NCBI GenBank assembly: GCA_026129165.1
Contig: JAHCIP010000023.1
Span: 1-35,413, forward strand
DNA from: Anaerolineae bacterium
GTDB lineage: Bacteria; Chloroflexota; Anaerolineae; Epilineales; JAHCIE01
Length of the DNA: 35,413 nucleotides
Direction: 5' to 3'
Shown piece after piece: positions 14,774-23,400 of the stretch. Made by a program: the position numbers and the translations under genes. The notes under the pieces were generated by a model, which was not told the origin of the DNA, searched no databases, and saw only the letters and a program-made list of their open reading frames with translations. Within the stretch, counting starts at the first letter, position 1. Each line of letters opens with the position of its first letter.

Positions 14774-14944
14774 GGGGCGCCTTTCCGGGGGAGGGCGCCC
14801 CTCACTGACCTCTGAGTCCATGTTCAGCGCTGGCGCTGCTACGTGTTGGCTCCTGCTCCCTGCCCTAAGCACCCTGTGATAGTGTAGTACGGCACACTGG
14901 TTAGTTCCCAGGCCGCGACTGGGCGTCAGAGTCGGTTGACTCTG
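14774..14944 (+). other. Structured leader of the SARP-like regulator
   Basis: Two perfect hairpins occupy the predicted leader: GGGGCGCC/GGCGCCCC (14774-14781 and 14794-14801) and CAGAGTC-GGTT-GACTCTG (14927-14944). No known riboswitch was recognised. The remaining 14596-15011 region shows no convincing gene. Confidence 0.4.
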
Positions 14945-15011
14945 CACATACACGTTGCGCGTCTGCTGTACGGGCCTTCCTTCCTCGTTCGAATCGGAGA
15001 GGCCACATTCG

Positions 15012-15857
15012 ATGTCCACCCGGTCTGTGGACCAAGAACTCCGTCTGCAGTTCTTGGGCGCGCCCCAAGTCCATCTCGGCGCCGAGGCGCTCACCTTCAC
15101 CCGCCGCAGTTCGCTGGCCTTACTGGCCTACCTCGCCGTCACAGGCGAGCCGCACAGCCGCCAGACGCTGATGGCCCTGCTCACAGGGGACGCCGCGCCG
15201 ACGCGCGCCAGCGCCCATCTGCGAAATGCCCTGGCCGACTTGAACCAGCACATCGGCGACTACCTGCAGGTCACCCGTCATACGGTAGCCCTCAACCCAA
15301 ACCGCCCCGCCTGGCTGGATGTCCATATCTTTGACAAGGCGCTGGCAGACGCGCAAGCTACTCACACCCCCCACCTACTCCAGACATGCTACACTCTGTA
15401 TCGCGGCGAATTCCTGGCTGGCGTCAGCCTGCGGGATGCGCCCGAGTTTGAGCAGTGGCTGCTGTTCGAGCGGGAGCGTCTACGCCAACAGGCCGTCCAG
15501 GCCCTGTCCCGGCTCCTCACCCATACCCTAGAGCAGGGCGATGCCGTAACCGCCATGGACATAGCCCAGCATCTGCTCCAACTTGACCCCTGGCACGAGA
15601 TGGCCCACCAGCACCTGATGCGGCTGTTAGCCCAGAACGGCCAGCGCGGCGCGGCTCTGACCCACTATAAGGCGTACCAGCAACGCCTCGCTGCCGAGCT
15701 CCACACCTCACCAGATGAGGACACTCAGGCGCTCTACACTCGTCTGCTAACCGAGGGCCGTTTCCCCATAACCTGTTCCCCCCTCTACCCCTTTATCGGT
15801 CGCGTCGCCGAACTGAATGTGCTCATCAGCAGTTGGCCGACCCGACCTGCCGGTTGA
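15012..15857 (+). CDS. SARP/BTAD-type transcriptional regulator, N-terminal part (frameshifted)
   Basis: N-terminal 281 residues of a regulator. An OmpR-like winged helix with the SARP start motif (LRLQFLGAPQVHLGAEALTF, SSLALLAYLAVTG) is followed by a BTAD tetratricopeptide region (YRGEFLAGVSLRDAPEFEQW, then LLQLDPWHEMAHQHLMRLLA). It ends in FIGRVAEL, the usual lead-in to an ATPase domain, then runs out of frame and stops. The ATPase continues in another frame at 15833. ATG 15012 follows CGGAGAGG; a longer start at 14955 is less likely. SARPs activate secondary-metabolite clusters, and this gene stands directly upstream of the tagged-peptide cluster. Confidence 0.85.
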   Translation: MSTRSVDQELRLQFLGAPQVHLGAEALTFTRRSSLALLAYLAVTGEPHSRQTLMALLTGDAAPTRASAHLRNALADLNQHIGDYLQVTRHTVALNPNRPAWLDVHIFDKALADAQATHTPHLLQTCYTLYRGEFLAGVSLRDAPEFEQWLLFERERLRQQAVQALSRLLTHTLEQGDAVTAMDIAQHLLQLDPWHEMAHQHLMRLLAQNGQRGAALTHYKAYQQRLAAELHTSPDEDTQALYTRLLTEGRFPITCSPLYPFIGRVAELNVLISSWPTRPAG

Positions 15858-17383
15858 TCACCATCCTCGGCTTGCCGGGCGTTGGTAAGACGCGGCTGGC
15901 GCTGCAAGCCGCCTCGCATTACGTGCCCTCGGCCCACGCCGAGGGCAATCCGCCCTTCGCCGATGGCATCTATATGATAGACCTGGCGAGTGTGCTGCCC
16001 GGTCCGGCACGGGATGGCAACGTGGTGGCGGCGACCGGGCGTGCCATTGCGGCCACCATCGCGGCCACCATCGGGCTGACCCTGGCCGGCGCCGCCGATC
16101 CGACCGTGCCATTACTCGCCCAATTGCGGGCCAGGCGGATGCTACTGGTCCTCGAAAACTTCGAGCATCTACTCGATGGCGCGCGCCTCCTGGCTGACAT
16201 TCTCGCCTACGCCCCCCAGGTGAAGCTGCTGGTCACCTCCCGTATCCGTCTGAAGCTGACTCAAGAGTGGACCCTTCGTCTCGGCGGGCTGAGCCTGCCC
16301 CACAGCCCGACTGACGTGGAGCAGTCGGAGGGCGGTCGTTTGTTCCTCCAGCAGGCGCGGCAGGCCCATTTGAATACTCCGCTGAGCGAGGCCGATTACC
16401 CGGCCATTGTTCGGCTGTGTCAGTTGACGGATGGTCTGCCACTGGCGCTGGTGCTGGCGGCGGGTTGGCTGCCAACTCTGTCCTGCGCGGCGCTGGCGGA
16501 TGAACTCGCGGCCAGTCTCGACCTGTTGTCGGCTCAGGGGGAGAGGGCAGGGCGACACACCAGCCTCCAGGCCGTGTTGGACTGGTCGTGGCGTCATCTG
16601 ACGAACAATCAGCAGCAGGCCCTACGCCGCCTGACGATATTCCGAGAGGGGTTCGACCACGACGCGGCGCAGGCCGTCGCCAGCGTAGACCTGATAATGC
16701 TACGCGCTTTGCAGGACATGTCCCTACTCACCATCAGCTCAGGTGGTCGCTATCAGTTGCATGAATTGGTCCGCCAGTTCGCGCTGCGCCGCCTGCTGGC
16801 TCAGGCCCAGGAAGCGGCGGCGGTCCGGGCGAAGCATGCCGCCTACTATGGCGCGTTTATCCAGCGCACTGTCAGCACGCCGCAAGCCGGCGGAACGTTA
16901 TCAGCCATCCAGGCTGAGATTCAGAATGTGCGAGCGGCCTGGGAGTGGGCGGTGGACCACACAGACGCCCGCCTCCTGACCCAGTTGCGCGAGGGTCTGG
17001 CCGTATGGTATGCGGCGACGGGTCAGCAGGCCGAGGGGCGCGCTGCCCTGGACCCGTCTGTCGCCTGGTTGCGGGTGGCGTTGGGGGACGAGCCGGATAC
17101 GCAGCGCCGGGCCGCGCTAGGGCGTCGCCTGGTGGACCAGGCCGCCCTGCTCATCCAGCAGCATCAGTACACCCATGCGCTCACGCTGCTCGATGAAGCC
17201 CAGGTCCTGGCGCGGCTCACCGCTAACCACGAATTGGCCTCGTGGATCGCCTTCCGGCGCGCTCAGGTGGCCTGGAACCAGGGGGATATACCCACGGCCC
17301 AGGCGCTGTTTGAGCAGGCGCTGAGCACGGCGGCCAACGGGGATGGGCCTGTCCATGTACCCACCAATACTGAAGCTCGATGA
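15833..17383 (+). CDS. ATPase/TPR part of the same SARP-type regulator
   Basis: STAND-type ATPase and TPR region. The P-loop is GLPGVGKTRLA near the start, Walker B is RMLLVLENFEHLLDG, and LLVTSRIRL and LTDGLPLALVLAAGWL match the sensor and GLPL motifs of this class. TPR-like helices follow to the end (QYTHALTLLDEAQVLARL). The apparent TTG start at 15833 lies inside the conserved linker. A single missing base near 15826-15832 would restore one continuous protein from 15012. The C-terminus is shorter than the usual long TPR array, ending PVHVPTNTEAR. It is either a real frameshift mutation or a sequencing/assembly error. Confidence 0.82.
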   Translation: MADPTCRLITILGLPGVGKTRLALQAASHYVPSAHAEGNPPFADGIYMIDLASVLPGPARDGNVVAATGRAIAATIAATIGLTLAGAADPTVPLLAQLRARRMLLVLENFEHLLDGARLLADILAYAPQVKLLVTSRIRLKLTQEWTLRLGGLSLPHSPTDVEQSEGGRLFLQQARQAHLNTPLSEADYPAIVRLCQLTDGLPLALVLAAGWLPTLSCAALADELAASLDLLSAQGERAGRHTSLQAVLDWSWRHLTNNQQQALRRLTIFREGFDHDAAQAVASVDLIMLRALQDMSLLTISSGGRYQLHELVRQFALRRLLAQAQEAAAVRAKHAAYYGAFIQRTVSTPQAGGTLSAIQAEIQNVRAAWEWAVDHTDARLLTQLREGLAVWYAATGQQAEGRAALDPSVAWLRVALGDEPDTQRRAALGRRLVDQAALLIQQHQYTHALTLLDEAQVLARLTANHELASWIAFRRAQVAWNQGDIPTAQALFEQALSTAANGDGPVHVPTNTEAR

Positions 17384-17509
17384 AAAAAGTGGCTTTTTTG
17401 CCTCACGCTTCACCCCGCTTGAGACAATTTTGAAACAGCGCCTCTCTACAATATCCTACAGGGCCGCGCGGCGCCGGCGTTCAATCACCCCAGCTAACAC
17501 TTCATGATT

Positions 17510-17538
17510 GATGAAGCGACGCTGTTCGCCGCTTCATC
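17510..17538. promoter_or_regulatory. Inverted repeat upstream of the peptide cluster
   Basis: GATGAAGCG (17510-17518) and CGCTTCATC (17530-17538), perfect 9-bp arms around 11 nt, lie in the 207-bp gap 17384-17590. This could be an operator for the regulator above or a hairpin. A weak A6/T6 stem (about 17384-17400) also follows the regulator stop and may terminate it. No good -35/-10 pair was found in the gap. Confidence 0.4.
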
Positions 17539-17590
17539 CCTGCCAGAACTGACGATGACTCACCTCGCCTTGTGACTCCAGGAGAGACCT

Positions 17591-18340
17591 GTGGTGATTC
17601 TCGGCCTGATGCTCGTAGTGGCCGTGTTGTGGATAGTCATTACCCCATCCTGGTTGCCCGCACCGCCGTCTCTGCCGTGGTCACGGTCAAAGGCGGCCAT
17701 CGCGCGGCCGGTCTCTGCCAGTCGGCGGGCGTCGGCGATCCAAGACTATTCCCCCTATTTGAACCACTGGCTGACGACCGAGGGCATCGAGTATAGCCAT
17801 GACCTGGCCGACCGCCTGCCGGCGGTCAGTGTTGGGCTAACCACCTGGCTGGCTGGGTTGCCCGAACAGAGAGCCGCCGAATTTAGGCGCCAGGTTGGCA
17901 TGCTTGCCGTCAGTCAGAATCTGGACCTGGAGTGGCTGAGGGATGGCCAGGCGCCGAGGGACGCCGCCCTCAAGCAAACCGTGAGTGACGCCGTACTGTT
18001 GTTGAGTGCCGCCATCTGGCTCGCCTGCGAGGCCCACGACAAGGCCGAGGCCACGCGCTCCCTCAACGCCTTCCTCACGGCGCCAACACGTCGCGCCAAC
18101 ATCGCCTTTGGTCAGGCGTTGTACGCTGGCCTGGACCGCGTCGGCCTCGTCCAGACGCCGGCTGACCTACTGCTCGCGTCCGACGAACACCGTCTACGCC
18201 ACATGGCGAGGGCGGCGGAGCAGGCGTGGCGGGCCAATCCGGACCTGTTCCATGCCGTACTCTACACGCTGCCCTATGAGGGTACCTCACCATCACGGAC
18301 CCCGCCCGCTCCGTCAGCGGGCTTGGCGCATCTATCGTGA
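17591..18340 (+). CDS. Membrane-anchored helical protein, divergent paralogue of 18378 and 29708
   Basis: Protein of 249 residues, family not recognised. One N-terminal membrane helix (VILGLMLVVAVLWIVITPSW) is followed by a Pro-rich linker and an alpha-helical cytoplasmic or outer domain. It aligns with the proteins at 18378 and 29708 in layout and in pieces such as WLAGLPEQRAAEFRRQVGML (theirs WLNGLSDKEAVEFSQDV) and the ALKQTV/AVLLLSAA segment. It is clearly the most divergent of the three. GTG 17591 follows AGGAGAGACCT. It is the first gene of the cluster and sits 37 bp before its paralogue, suggesting tandem duplication. Confidence 0.75.
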   Translation: MVILGLMLVVAVLWIVITPSWLPAPPSLPWSRSKAAIARPVSASRRASAIQDYSPYLNHWLTTEGIEYSHDLADRLPAVSVGLTTWLAGLPEQRAAEFRRQVGMLAVSQNLDLEWLRDGQAPRDAALKQTVSDAVLLLSAAIWLACEAHDKAEATRSLNAFLTAPTRRANIAFGQALYAGLDRVGLVQTPADLLLASDEHRLRHMARAAEQAWRANPDLFHAVLYTLPYEGTSPSRTPPAPSAGLAHLS

Positions 18341-18377
18341 GCGTGGCAACTGAGAACTCAGCAGAAAGGAGTATCTG

Positions 18378-19190
18378 ATGTTCATTCTAGGCGCAGTGTT
18401 GATTATCCTGATCCTTTGGGTGTGGGTGGCCCCGACGTGGGCGCCGGCCCCTCCCATGCGGCGCGACCTCGGCGACCGCGCCCAGAGCGTGTCCAAGTCG
18501 GCGGCCAACCGAGGCCAGCAGATCTACCAGGGGATTCGAGGGCGGCTCAAGTTCCGCAACGATAAGAAGGACTTGGCCCAGCGGTTCCGCCAGTGGGCTA
18601 CGGAGGCCGACTCGGCGCGCGAGCGATTGTCGGCCGGAATACCCGACTGGGCGAGCGGGTTCGCTGCCTGGCTCAACGGCCTCTCCGACAAAGAGGCGGT
18701 CGAGTTTAGTCAGGATGTGGCGGCCTTCTGCGCCAGTCAAAACTTCAATATTGGCTGGCTCAACGACCCTCAGATCAGCGCCGACCCGGCGCTCAAGCAG
18801 GCCGTCGAAGAGGCGGTGCTACTCTACGGCGTGTCCTGGTGGCGGGCGAACCAGGTGCAGAGCGATGTCCAGGCGCTGCTCAAGCTCAAGGCGTTCCTGG
18901 CTAAACCGAATACGCGCGACAACAAAGCCTTCGGCCAGGAGTTGTTTAGCGGGCTGGTGGCTAAGAACCTGGTCACCGTCCCGTCCACCTTGATAACCGC
19001 CCCGGAGAAAGAGCGGCTCGATTACATGAAGCGGGCCATTGAGCAGGCCGCCCAACGCAACCCCGACAAGTTTAGCCATGTGTTGCGGCGAGTCGCCCAG
19101 CCTCAAAGTGGGGCGGCCACGACGACGAGCGCCGAGGCTGAGCCAGCCCCGGCGGCGCCCGCGCCCGCGACGAGTGGAGGCGCGGCATGA
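18378..19190 (+). CDS. Membrane-anchored helical protein, module A copy
   Basis: Protein of 270 residues, unknown family. An N-terminal helix (FILGAVLIILILWVWVAPTW) precedes a basic segment (GRLKFRNDKKDLAQRFRQWA), then a mostly helical domain with SDKEAVEFSQDVAAFCASQN and LKLKAFLAKPNTRDNKAFGQ. The C-terminal tail is Ala/Pro-rich. It is very similar over its whole length to the protein at 29708; the basic segment is identical. ATG 18378 follows AAAGGAG. Its stop overlaps the ATG of the tagged peptide at 19187 (ATGA), implying translational coupling. The same arrangement recurs at 29708/30505, so it likely anchors, exports or presents the peptide. Confidence 0.85.
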   Translation: MFILGAVLIILILWVWVAPTWAPAPPMRRDLGDRAQSVSKSAANRGQQIYQGIRGRLKFRNDKKDLAQRFRQWATEADSARERLSAGIPDWASGFAAWLNGLSDKEAVEFSQDVAAFCASQNFNIGWLNDPQISADPALKQAVEEAVLLYGVSWWRANQVQSDVQALLKLKAFLAKPNTRDNKAFGQELFSGLVAKNLVTVPSTLITAPEKERLDYMKRAIEQAAQRNPDKFSHVLRRVAQPQSGAATTTSAEAEPAPAAPAPATSGGAA

Positions 19191-19309
19191 AAGTCCAAAC
19201 AGGGGTCAAGGCCGGCGCGGCTCAGGCCACCATCCAGATCGCTTTTCCCGTGGCGCTGACGCCTGAAGCCCCAGCGCCCGCCACGACAGCCACGACAGGA
19301 GCGAAATAG
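19187..19309 (+). CDS. KAG-tagged small peptide A1 (40 aa)
   Basis: Starts MKVQTGVKAGAAQATIQIAF and continues Pro/Ala/Thr-rich to TTGAK. The first ten residues match the tag of five other proteins in the cluster. The ATG overlaps the stop of the membrane protein (ATGA). It is the counterpart of 30505, with which it shares the exact ten-residue tag and a similar Ala/Thr/Pro tail. It could be a RiPP-type precursor or a small structural subunit. No Cys is present. Confidence 0.75.
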   Translation: MKVQTGVKAGAAQATIQIAFPVALTPEAPAPATTATTGAK

Positions 19310-19311
19310 GC

Positions 19312-19527
19312 ATGAAGGTCCAGACACATATCAAGGCCGGCGACACCCTCGAAGACTGGGGGCAGTCAGCCCAGAACGCCCTCTCCTCGGCGGCTCAGAC
19401 CGTGTCCAATGCGGCGTCGGGGCTGGCCCAAGGGGCCTCGGACCTGGCCCAGAACCTGGGTGTCAGTGAAGTAGCCACCAAGCTGTGGTACTGGCCCTTC
19501 CAGCCGCCCAGCACCCCCTCGGCCTGA
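19312..19527 (+). CDS. KAG-tagged small protein A2 (71 aa)
   Basis: Begins MKVQTHIKAG and starts 2 nt after the stop of A1, with AGGAGCGAAATAGGC upstream. The middle is an Ala/Gln/Ser-rich amphipathic region with near-11-residue periodicity (QNALSSAAQTVSNAASGLAQ), like LEA-type helices. The C-terminus is aromatic and Pro-rich (LWYWPFQPPSTPSA). It would be the second peptide of module A. Membrane association or core-peptide function is inference. Confidence 0.8.
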   Translation: MKVQTHIKAGDTLEDWGQSAQNALSSAAQTVSNAASGLAQGASDLAQNLGVSEVATKLWYWPFQPPSTPSA

Positions 19528-19597
19528 CAACAAGCCACCTAAGCGTCGTCGGCCCGTGTCCCGGTTCAGGCTCATTAGCGCCTTCAACGGCACGTTT

Positions 19598-19631
19598 CAG
19601 GGCGAGGCTAACCCCAAGTCGTCTCGCCCTG
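19598..19631 (+). other. Hairpin downstream of peptide A2
   Basis: CAGGGCGAG (19598-19606) pairs with CTCGCCCTG (19623-19631). It sits between the peptide genes and the MoaF-like gene and could partially uncouple their expression. Confidence 0.4.
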
Positions 19632-19673
19632 GAATTGTGTCCGGGTAGGACAGGCGGCTAAAGGAAAGGGCGA

Positions 19674-20510
19674 ATGGCAACGCATCAGACGGATTGGTTA
19701 AACCTCCTATTGGCAGTCGAGGAGTTAGAAGAGGGTTTTGACGAGTTTCGACTACCCTTCAGTCAGGAACTCGACGGCCAGAAGTTTGAACTCTACCTGG
19801 ATGACGCAACCGACCGGCTCTGGCTGAACTTCAACGCGCCGGGCGAGGTGACGTGGGGCGACAACGACTCCCCCCCGCGCGTGGATACCTATCAGGCGCT
19901 GGCGATTCGCCCCGCTATCCTGTTCGTGAACCTGGTATTTCACGACGACCCCAGACAAGCGTTGTCCCTCGTGCTGGACCTGGCGGCCGCCGAAGCGATG
20001 ATTCTACGCAATCAACTCCCCAACCGCGAAGACGCGAACCCCGACCTGCTGCGCCGTCTGCAGCGCACGGGCGACTTTAGCGCCGTTCAGGTCCACGTCA
20101 GTCACGCTGGCATCAACGGCGCGCGCCAGGCCCGCGTGCATCACCGCACGCGCGAGTTGATTGGCCAGCGTCTCCTACACACCTATAGCAGTGAACACGC
20201 CTTTGAGCACATTTATCTCAACGACCTGTTTTTTAGTTGGCAATCGCTCGCTGGGCCAGATAAGGGTATGTGCGATACGGATCCCTGCGATTATTTCAAG
20301 ATTGCCGACCGCCTCTATCTATTCTACTGGCGCGAACGCATCGTGCCGTGGGTGGGCATGGTACTGATTGACCTGGCGCAGAACCGTACCGCTGGCAAAG
20401 TCTTCTATAGCGACCTGACCAATCCAGACAAGATTACGCATCAGTTAGTCGGAGCGCGGGTAACTTTCTTGAGCGAGACCCACTACCCGGATATGAGCCA
20501 GGATGAATAA
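19674..20510 (+). CDS. MoaF-like protein of unknown function
   Basis: Protein of 278 residues. The C-terminal half (YFKIADRLYLFYWRERIVPW, then VGMVLIDLAQNRTAGKVFY) resembles the MoaF C-terminal domain, a lipocalin-like beta-barrel found with aromatic-acid metabolism genes. The N-terminal half (FELYLDDATDRLWLNF) could be a matching first barrel. No catalytic residues can be named. AAAGGAAAGGGCG precedes the ATG. It overlaps the next gene by 8 bp, implying coupling with the flavoprotein. The MoaF assignment is tentative. Confidence 0.6.
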   Translation: MATHQTDWLNLLLAVEELEEGFDEFRLPFSQELDGQKFELYLDDATDRLWLNFNAPGEVTWGDNDSPPRVDTYQALAIRPAILFVNLVFHDDPRQALSLVLDLAAAEAMILRNQLPNREDANPDLLRRLQRTGDFSAVQVHVSHAGINGARQARVHHRTRELIGQRLLHTYSSEHAFEHIYLNDLFFSWQSLAGPDKGMCDTDPCDYFKIADRLYLFYWRERIVPWVGMVLIDLAQNRTAGKVFYSDLTNPDKITHQLVGARVTFLSETHYPDMSQDE

Positions 20511-22098
20511 TTTATCTCACGCTCTCCAGGCCTGGGTATCGCGGCTGGGGGCTGACTGCGTCGTCACCGACGAGGCTAGCCTCAGCCGGGCCGAGACGGC
20601 GACCTACGCCACACCCCAGCGGATCCCGGCCGTCCTCCGCCCCGCCGACCGCGCCGAGGTCCAGGCCTGTCTGCGTATCGCCCATGAGTATCGCGTACCG
20701 GTCTACCCCATCAGCACCGGCAAGAACTGGGGCTATGGGTCGCGCGTACCGGTTCAGGATGGCTGCGTCGTCATAGACCTGGGCCGCCTGAACCGCATCG
20801 TCGCCTACGATGAGGCGCTGGCCTACGTCACCGTCGAGCCAGGCGTGACGCAGCGGCAGCTCTATGAATTCTTGCAGGCTCGCGGCTCGCGGCTCTTCCT
20901 GAGCGCGACGGGCAGCACCCCCGACTCAAGCCTGATCGGCAATATCCTGGAACGCGGCCTGGGCGAAGGGCCGTATGGCGACCGCTTTAGCTACGTCTGC
21001 GCGCTGGAGGTTGTCCTCCCGACCGGCGAAACCCTGACGACGGGCTTTGGGCGTTTCCCCAGTGCCCACGCCGCCCCCATCAACCGCTGGGGCGTTGGGC
21101 CATATCTTGATGGCCTCTTCACCCAATCCAACCTGGGCATTGTGACCCAGATGACCTTATGGCTGACGCCTCTCCCCCACACCTTTCACCTGTTCTGGTA
21201 CGCCGTGGACGATGACGCCCGATTGGGGCCATTAGTGGATGCCTTGCGCGAATTGCGGCTGACGGGCGTCGTCCAGAGCGCGTTTGTGATCGCCAATGAT
21301 GTGCGCGTCTTCTCCAACCTGCAGCAGTACCCATGGGCGGCGGCCGACGGCGCTACCCCGCTGCCGCCAGCCCTGCGCGAGGCGCTACGCCGGCAGCACG
21401 GGGTGGGGCGGTGGAATGGCGAGGGTGCCTTGTACGCGGTGAGCGAGGCCCACGGCCAGGCGCTACGTCAGGTCATCGAGGCCAGGCTAGGCCCCGTCAC
21501 CGATAGCCTGCACTTCCTGGACGACGCGGTGGCCCGGCAGCCTGGCCCGCAGTTGGCAGCCGCCTTCCCCGGCGCCGACCTCGATACGTTGCTGACGGGC
21601 TACTGGGACAACCCCAAGCGGGGCGTCCCGACCGAGCAATTCCTACGCATGGCCTACTGGCGCAAGCGCAACCCCCGGCCAGCCCAGGGGATGGACCTGG
21701 ACCGCGACGGCTGCGGCCTGTTCTGGTGCGCGCCGGCCGCCCCCTTTGACGGCGCGCATGTCCAGCGCGTGGCGAGCCTCTTGACAGAGACGACCGAGGC
21801 CTACGGCTATGAACCGAATATCGGCCTCAACTGTATCAGCGAGCGTAATATCAATGTGACAGCCGCCGTCATCTATGACCGCGACGTCGCGGGGGAGGAC
21901 GAACGCGCGCTGGCCTGTTACCACGCCCTCACGGGACGTGTGACCCAGGCCGGCTATTACCCCTATCGCCTGGGGACACATGGCATGACCAGCCTGCCGC
22001 CCGCCCAAGATGACTATGGCCCTATTCTGGCGCGCCTGAAACAAGCGCTGGACCCGAACGGAGTCCTGGCGCCAGGGCGCTACGAGTTTTCCACCTAG
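20503..22098 (+). CDS. VAO-family FAD-linked oxidase
   Basis: Flavoprotein of 531 residues of the vanillyl-alcohol oxidase / p-cresol methylhydroxylase type. The FAD-binding domain spans ~35-215: RPADRAEVQACLRIAHEYRV, ISTGKNWGYGSRV, YVTVEPGVTQRQLYEFLQ and GYGSR-type loops. The C-terminal half forms the substrate domain and ends DPNGVLAPGRYEF, a family hallmark. Relatives oxidise 4-substituted phenols, alcohols or amines. The substrate here is unknown. The ATG overlaps the MoaF-like stop. Confidence 0.85.
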   Translation: MNNLSHALQAWVSRLGADCVVTDEASLSRAETATYATPQRIPAVLRPADRAEVQACLRIAHEYRVPVYPISTGKNWGYGSRVPVQDGCVVIDLGRLNRIVAYDEALAYVTVEPGVTQRQLYEFLQARGSRLFLSATGSTPDSSLIGNILERGLGEGPYGDRFSYVCALEVVLPTGETLTTGFGRFPSAHAAPINRWGVGPYLDGLFTQSNLGIVTQMTLWLTPLPHTFHLFWYAVDDDARLGPLVDALRELRLTGVVQSAFVIANDVRVFSNLQQYPWAAADGATPLPPALREALRRQHGVGRWNGEGALYAVSEAHGQALRQVIEARLGPVTDSLHFLDDAVARQPGPQLAAAFPGADLDTLLTGYWDNPKRGVPTEQFLRMAYWRKRNPRPAQGMDLDRDGCGLFWCAPAAPFDGAHVQRVASLLTETTEAYGYEPNIGLNCISERNINVTAAVIYDRDVAGEDERALACYHALTGRVTQAGYYPYRLGTHGMTSLPPAQDDYGPILARLKQALDPNGVLAPGRYEFST

Positions 22099-22167
22099 CG
22101 CCTCGCACTATCTCGGTTCCGCGCCGCCCCAGTCTCATTGGCTTCGTCCGCCACCAGGAGATGTGTC

Positions 22168-23361
22168 ATGATTGATCTTACCCAGGCCCCGACTGCCGCC
22201 TCGAGCGCCCCGACCGCCACCCCCGTCAATAGCTACGATGAATGGTCACCACTGACCGAAGTGCTTGTCGGCTCCCCCATCAACTATACCGAGCACGAGT
22301 TGGAATTATCGTTCAAGCTCTTCTTCCACGATGTCGCCTACTCGGCCTTCTATTACCCAACCTATGGGTCCAATGGGTCCAGCCCGAATGGCGCGAGCAG
22401 CCATGCCACCCGCCACTTGCGTCAACGCTATGTCGAAGAACTGACCGAAGATGTCGAGGAACTGGTCACCACCCTCCAGGGGCTAGGGGTCAAGGTGCAT
22501 CGCCCGATCACCCTGAACCAGCCAATCCCCTTCAAGACGCCCTATTGGGAGGCGCACGGCATTCCAGCCCTCAATGTGCGCGACCAGGCAATTATCTTCG
22601 GCGACGAGATTATCGAGACACCGCCCCAGGTGCGGGCGCGCTACTTCGAGAACGACTTGTTGAAGCCGGTGTTCTACCACTATTTCCACGCTGGTTCGAA
22701 GTGGACGGTCATGCCGCGCCCCATCATGACCGATCGCTCGTTTGACACCTCCTACGTCTCAGGCCAACACACCCCAGCGATCCAGGCAGTGGATGAAACC
22801 AGAGCGTCGCCATTTGACGTGGGCTTCGAGATGATGTTCGACGCGGCTCAGTGTATCCGCTTCGGCAAGCATATCCTGGTGAATGTCGCCACGGAGAATC
22901 ATGTGCTGGGCTTGCGCTGGCTGGAGCAGCACCTGGGCGACCGCTTCACCTTCCACAAACTCTATCGCTTCGCCGACAATCACATTGACAGCCTCATCCT
23001 GCCCTTGCGACCAGGAACACTGCTGCTGCGCAATCCGAGCGTGGTGGACAAGCTGCCTGCGCCACTCCAGAAGTGGGATAAGATTTATGCCCCCGAACCC
23101 ACGGAGTACATCTTCCCCCACTACGAGAACGACGACCTGATTCTGACGACCAAGTACATTGACCTGAATGTGCTGTCGGTGGATGAGAAGACCGTCATCG
23201 TCAATTCGTTGTTCCCTGAGTTGATCAAGACGCTGGAACATCACGGCTTTACAGCGGTCCCAGTGCGGCATCGGCATCGGCGCTTGTTTGGCGGCGGCTT
23301 CCATTGCTTCACCTTGGATACCGTGCGGGCCGGCTCGGCCGCCGAAGATTACTTCAGCTAG
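22168..23361 (+). CDS. Glycine/arginine amidinotransferase family protein
   Basis: Protein of 397 residues in the amidinotransferase (GATM/AGAT, StrB, SxtG) family, which moves an amidino group from arginine to an amine through a Cys thiouronium intermediate. It shows NSYDEWSPLTEVLVGSP at the N-terminus, FEMMFDAAQCIRFGK, catalytic His in FADNHIDSLILPLRPG and nucleophilic Cys380 in GGGFHCFTLDT. Length fits the family (~350-420). ATG 22168 follows AGGAG by 7 nt; an upstream in-frame start at 22138 is weaker. The acceptor amine is unknown. Beside the flavoprotein it suggests a guanidino-containing product or a peptide modification. Confidence 0.87.
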   Translation: MIDLTQAPTAASSAPTATPVNSYDEWSPLTEVLVGSPINYTEHELELSFKLFFHDVAYSAFYYPTYGSNGSSPNGASSHATRHLRQRYVEELTEDVEELVTTLQGLGVKVHRPITLNQPIPFKTPYWEAHGIPALNVRDQAIIFGDEIIETPPQVRARYFENDLLKPVFYHYFHAGSKWTVMPRPIMTDRSFDTSYVSGQHTPAIQAVDETRASPFDVGFEMMFDAAQCIRFGKHILVNVATENHVLGLRWLEQHLGDRFTFHKLYRFADNHIDSLILPLRPGTLLLRNPSVVDKLPAPLQKWDKIYAPEPTEYIFPHYENDDLILTTKYIDLNVLSVDEKTVIVNSLFPELIKTLEHHGFTAVPVRHRHRRLFGGGFHCFTLDTVRAGSAAEDYFS

Positions 23362-23400
23362 ACAGTAGGCGACGGAGAGTAAGCAAGCGGAGCAGCAAGG

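Noticed and set aside
15780..15860. Programmed ribosomal frameshift in the SARP regulator
   Set aside because: No slippery heptamer or downstream pseudoknot is evident; a one-base deletion explains the data better.
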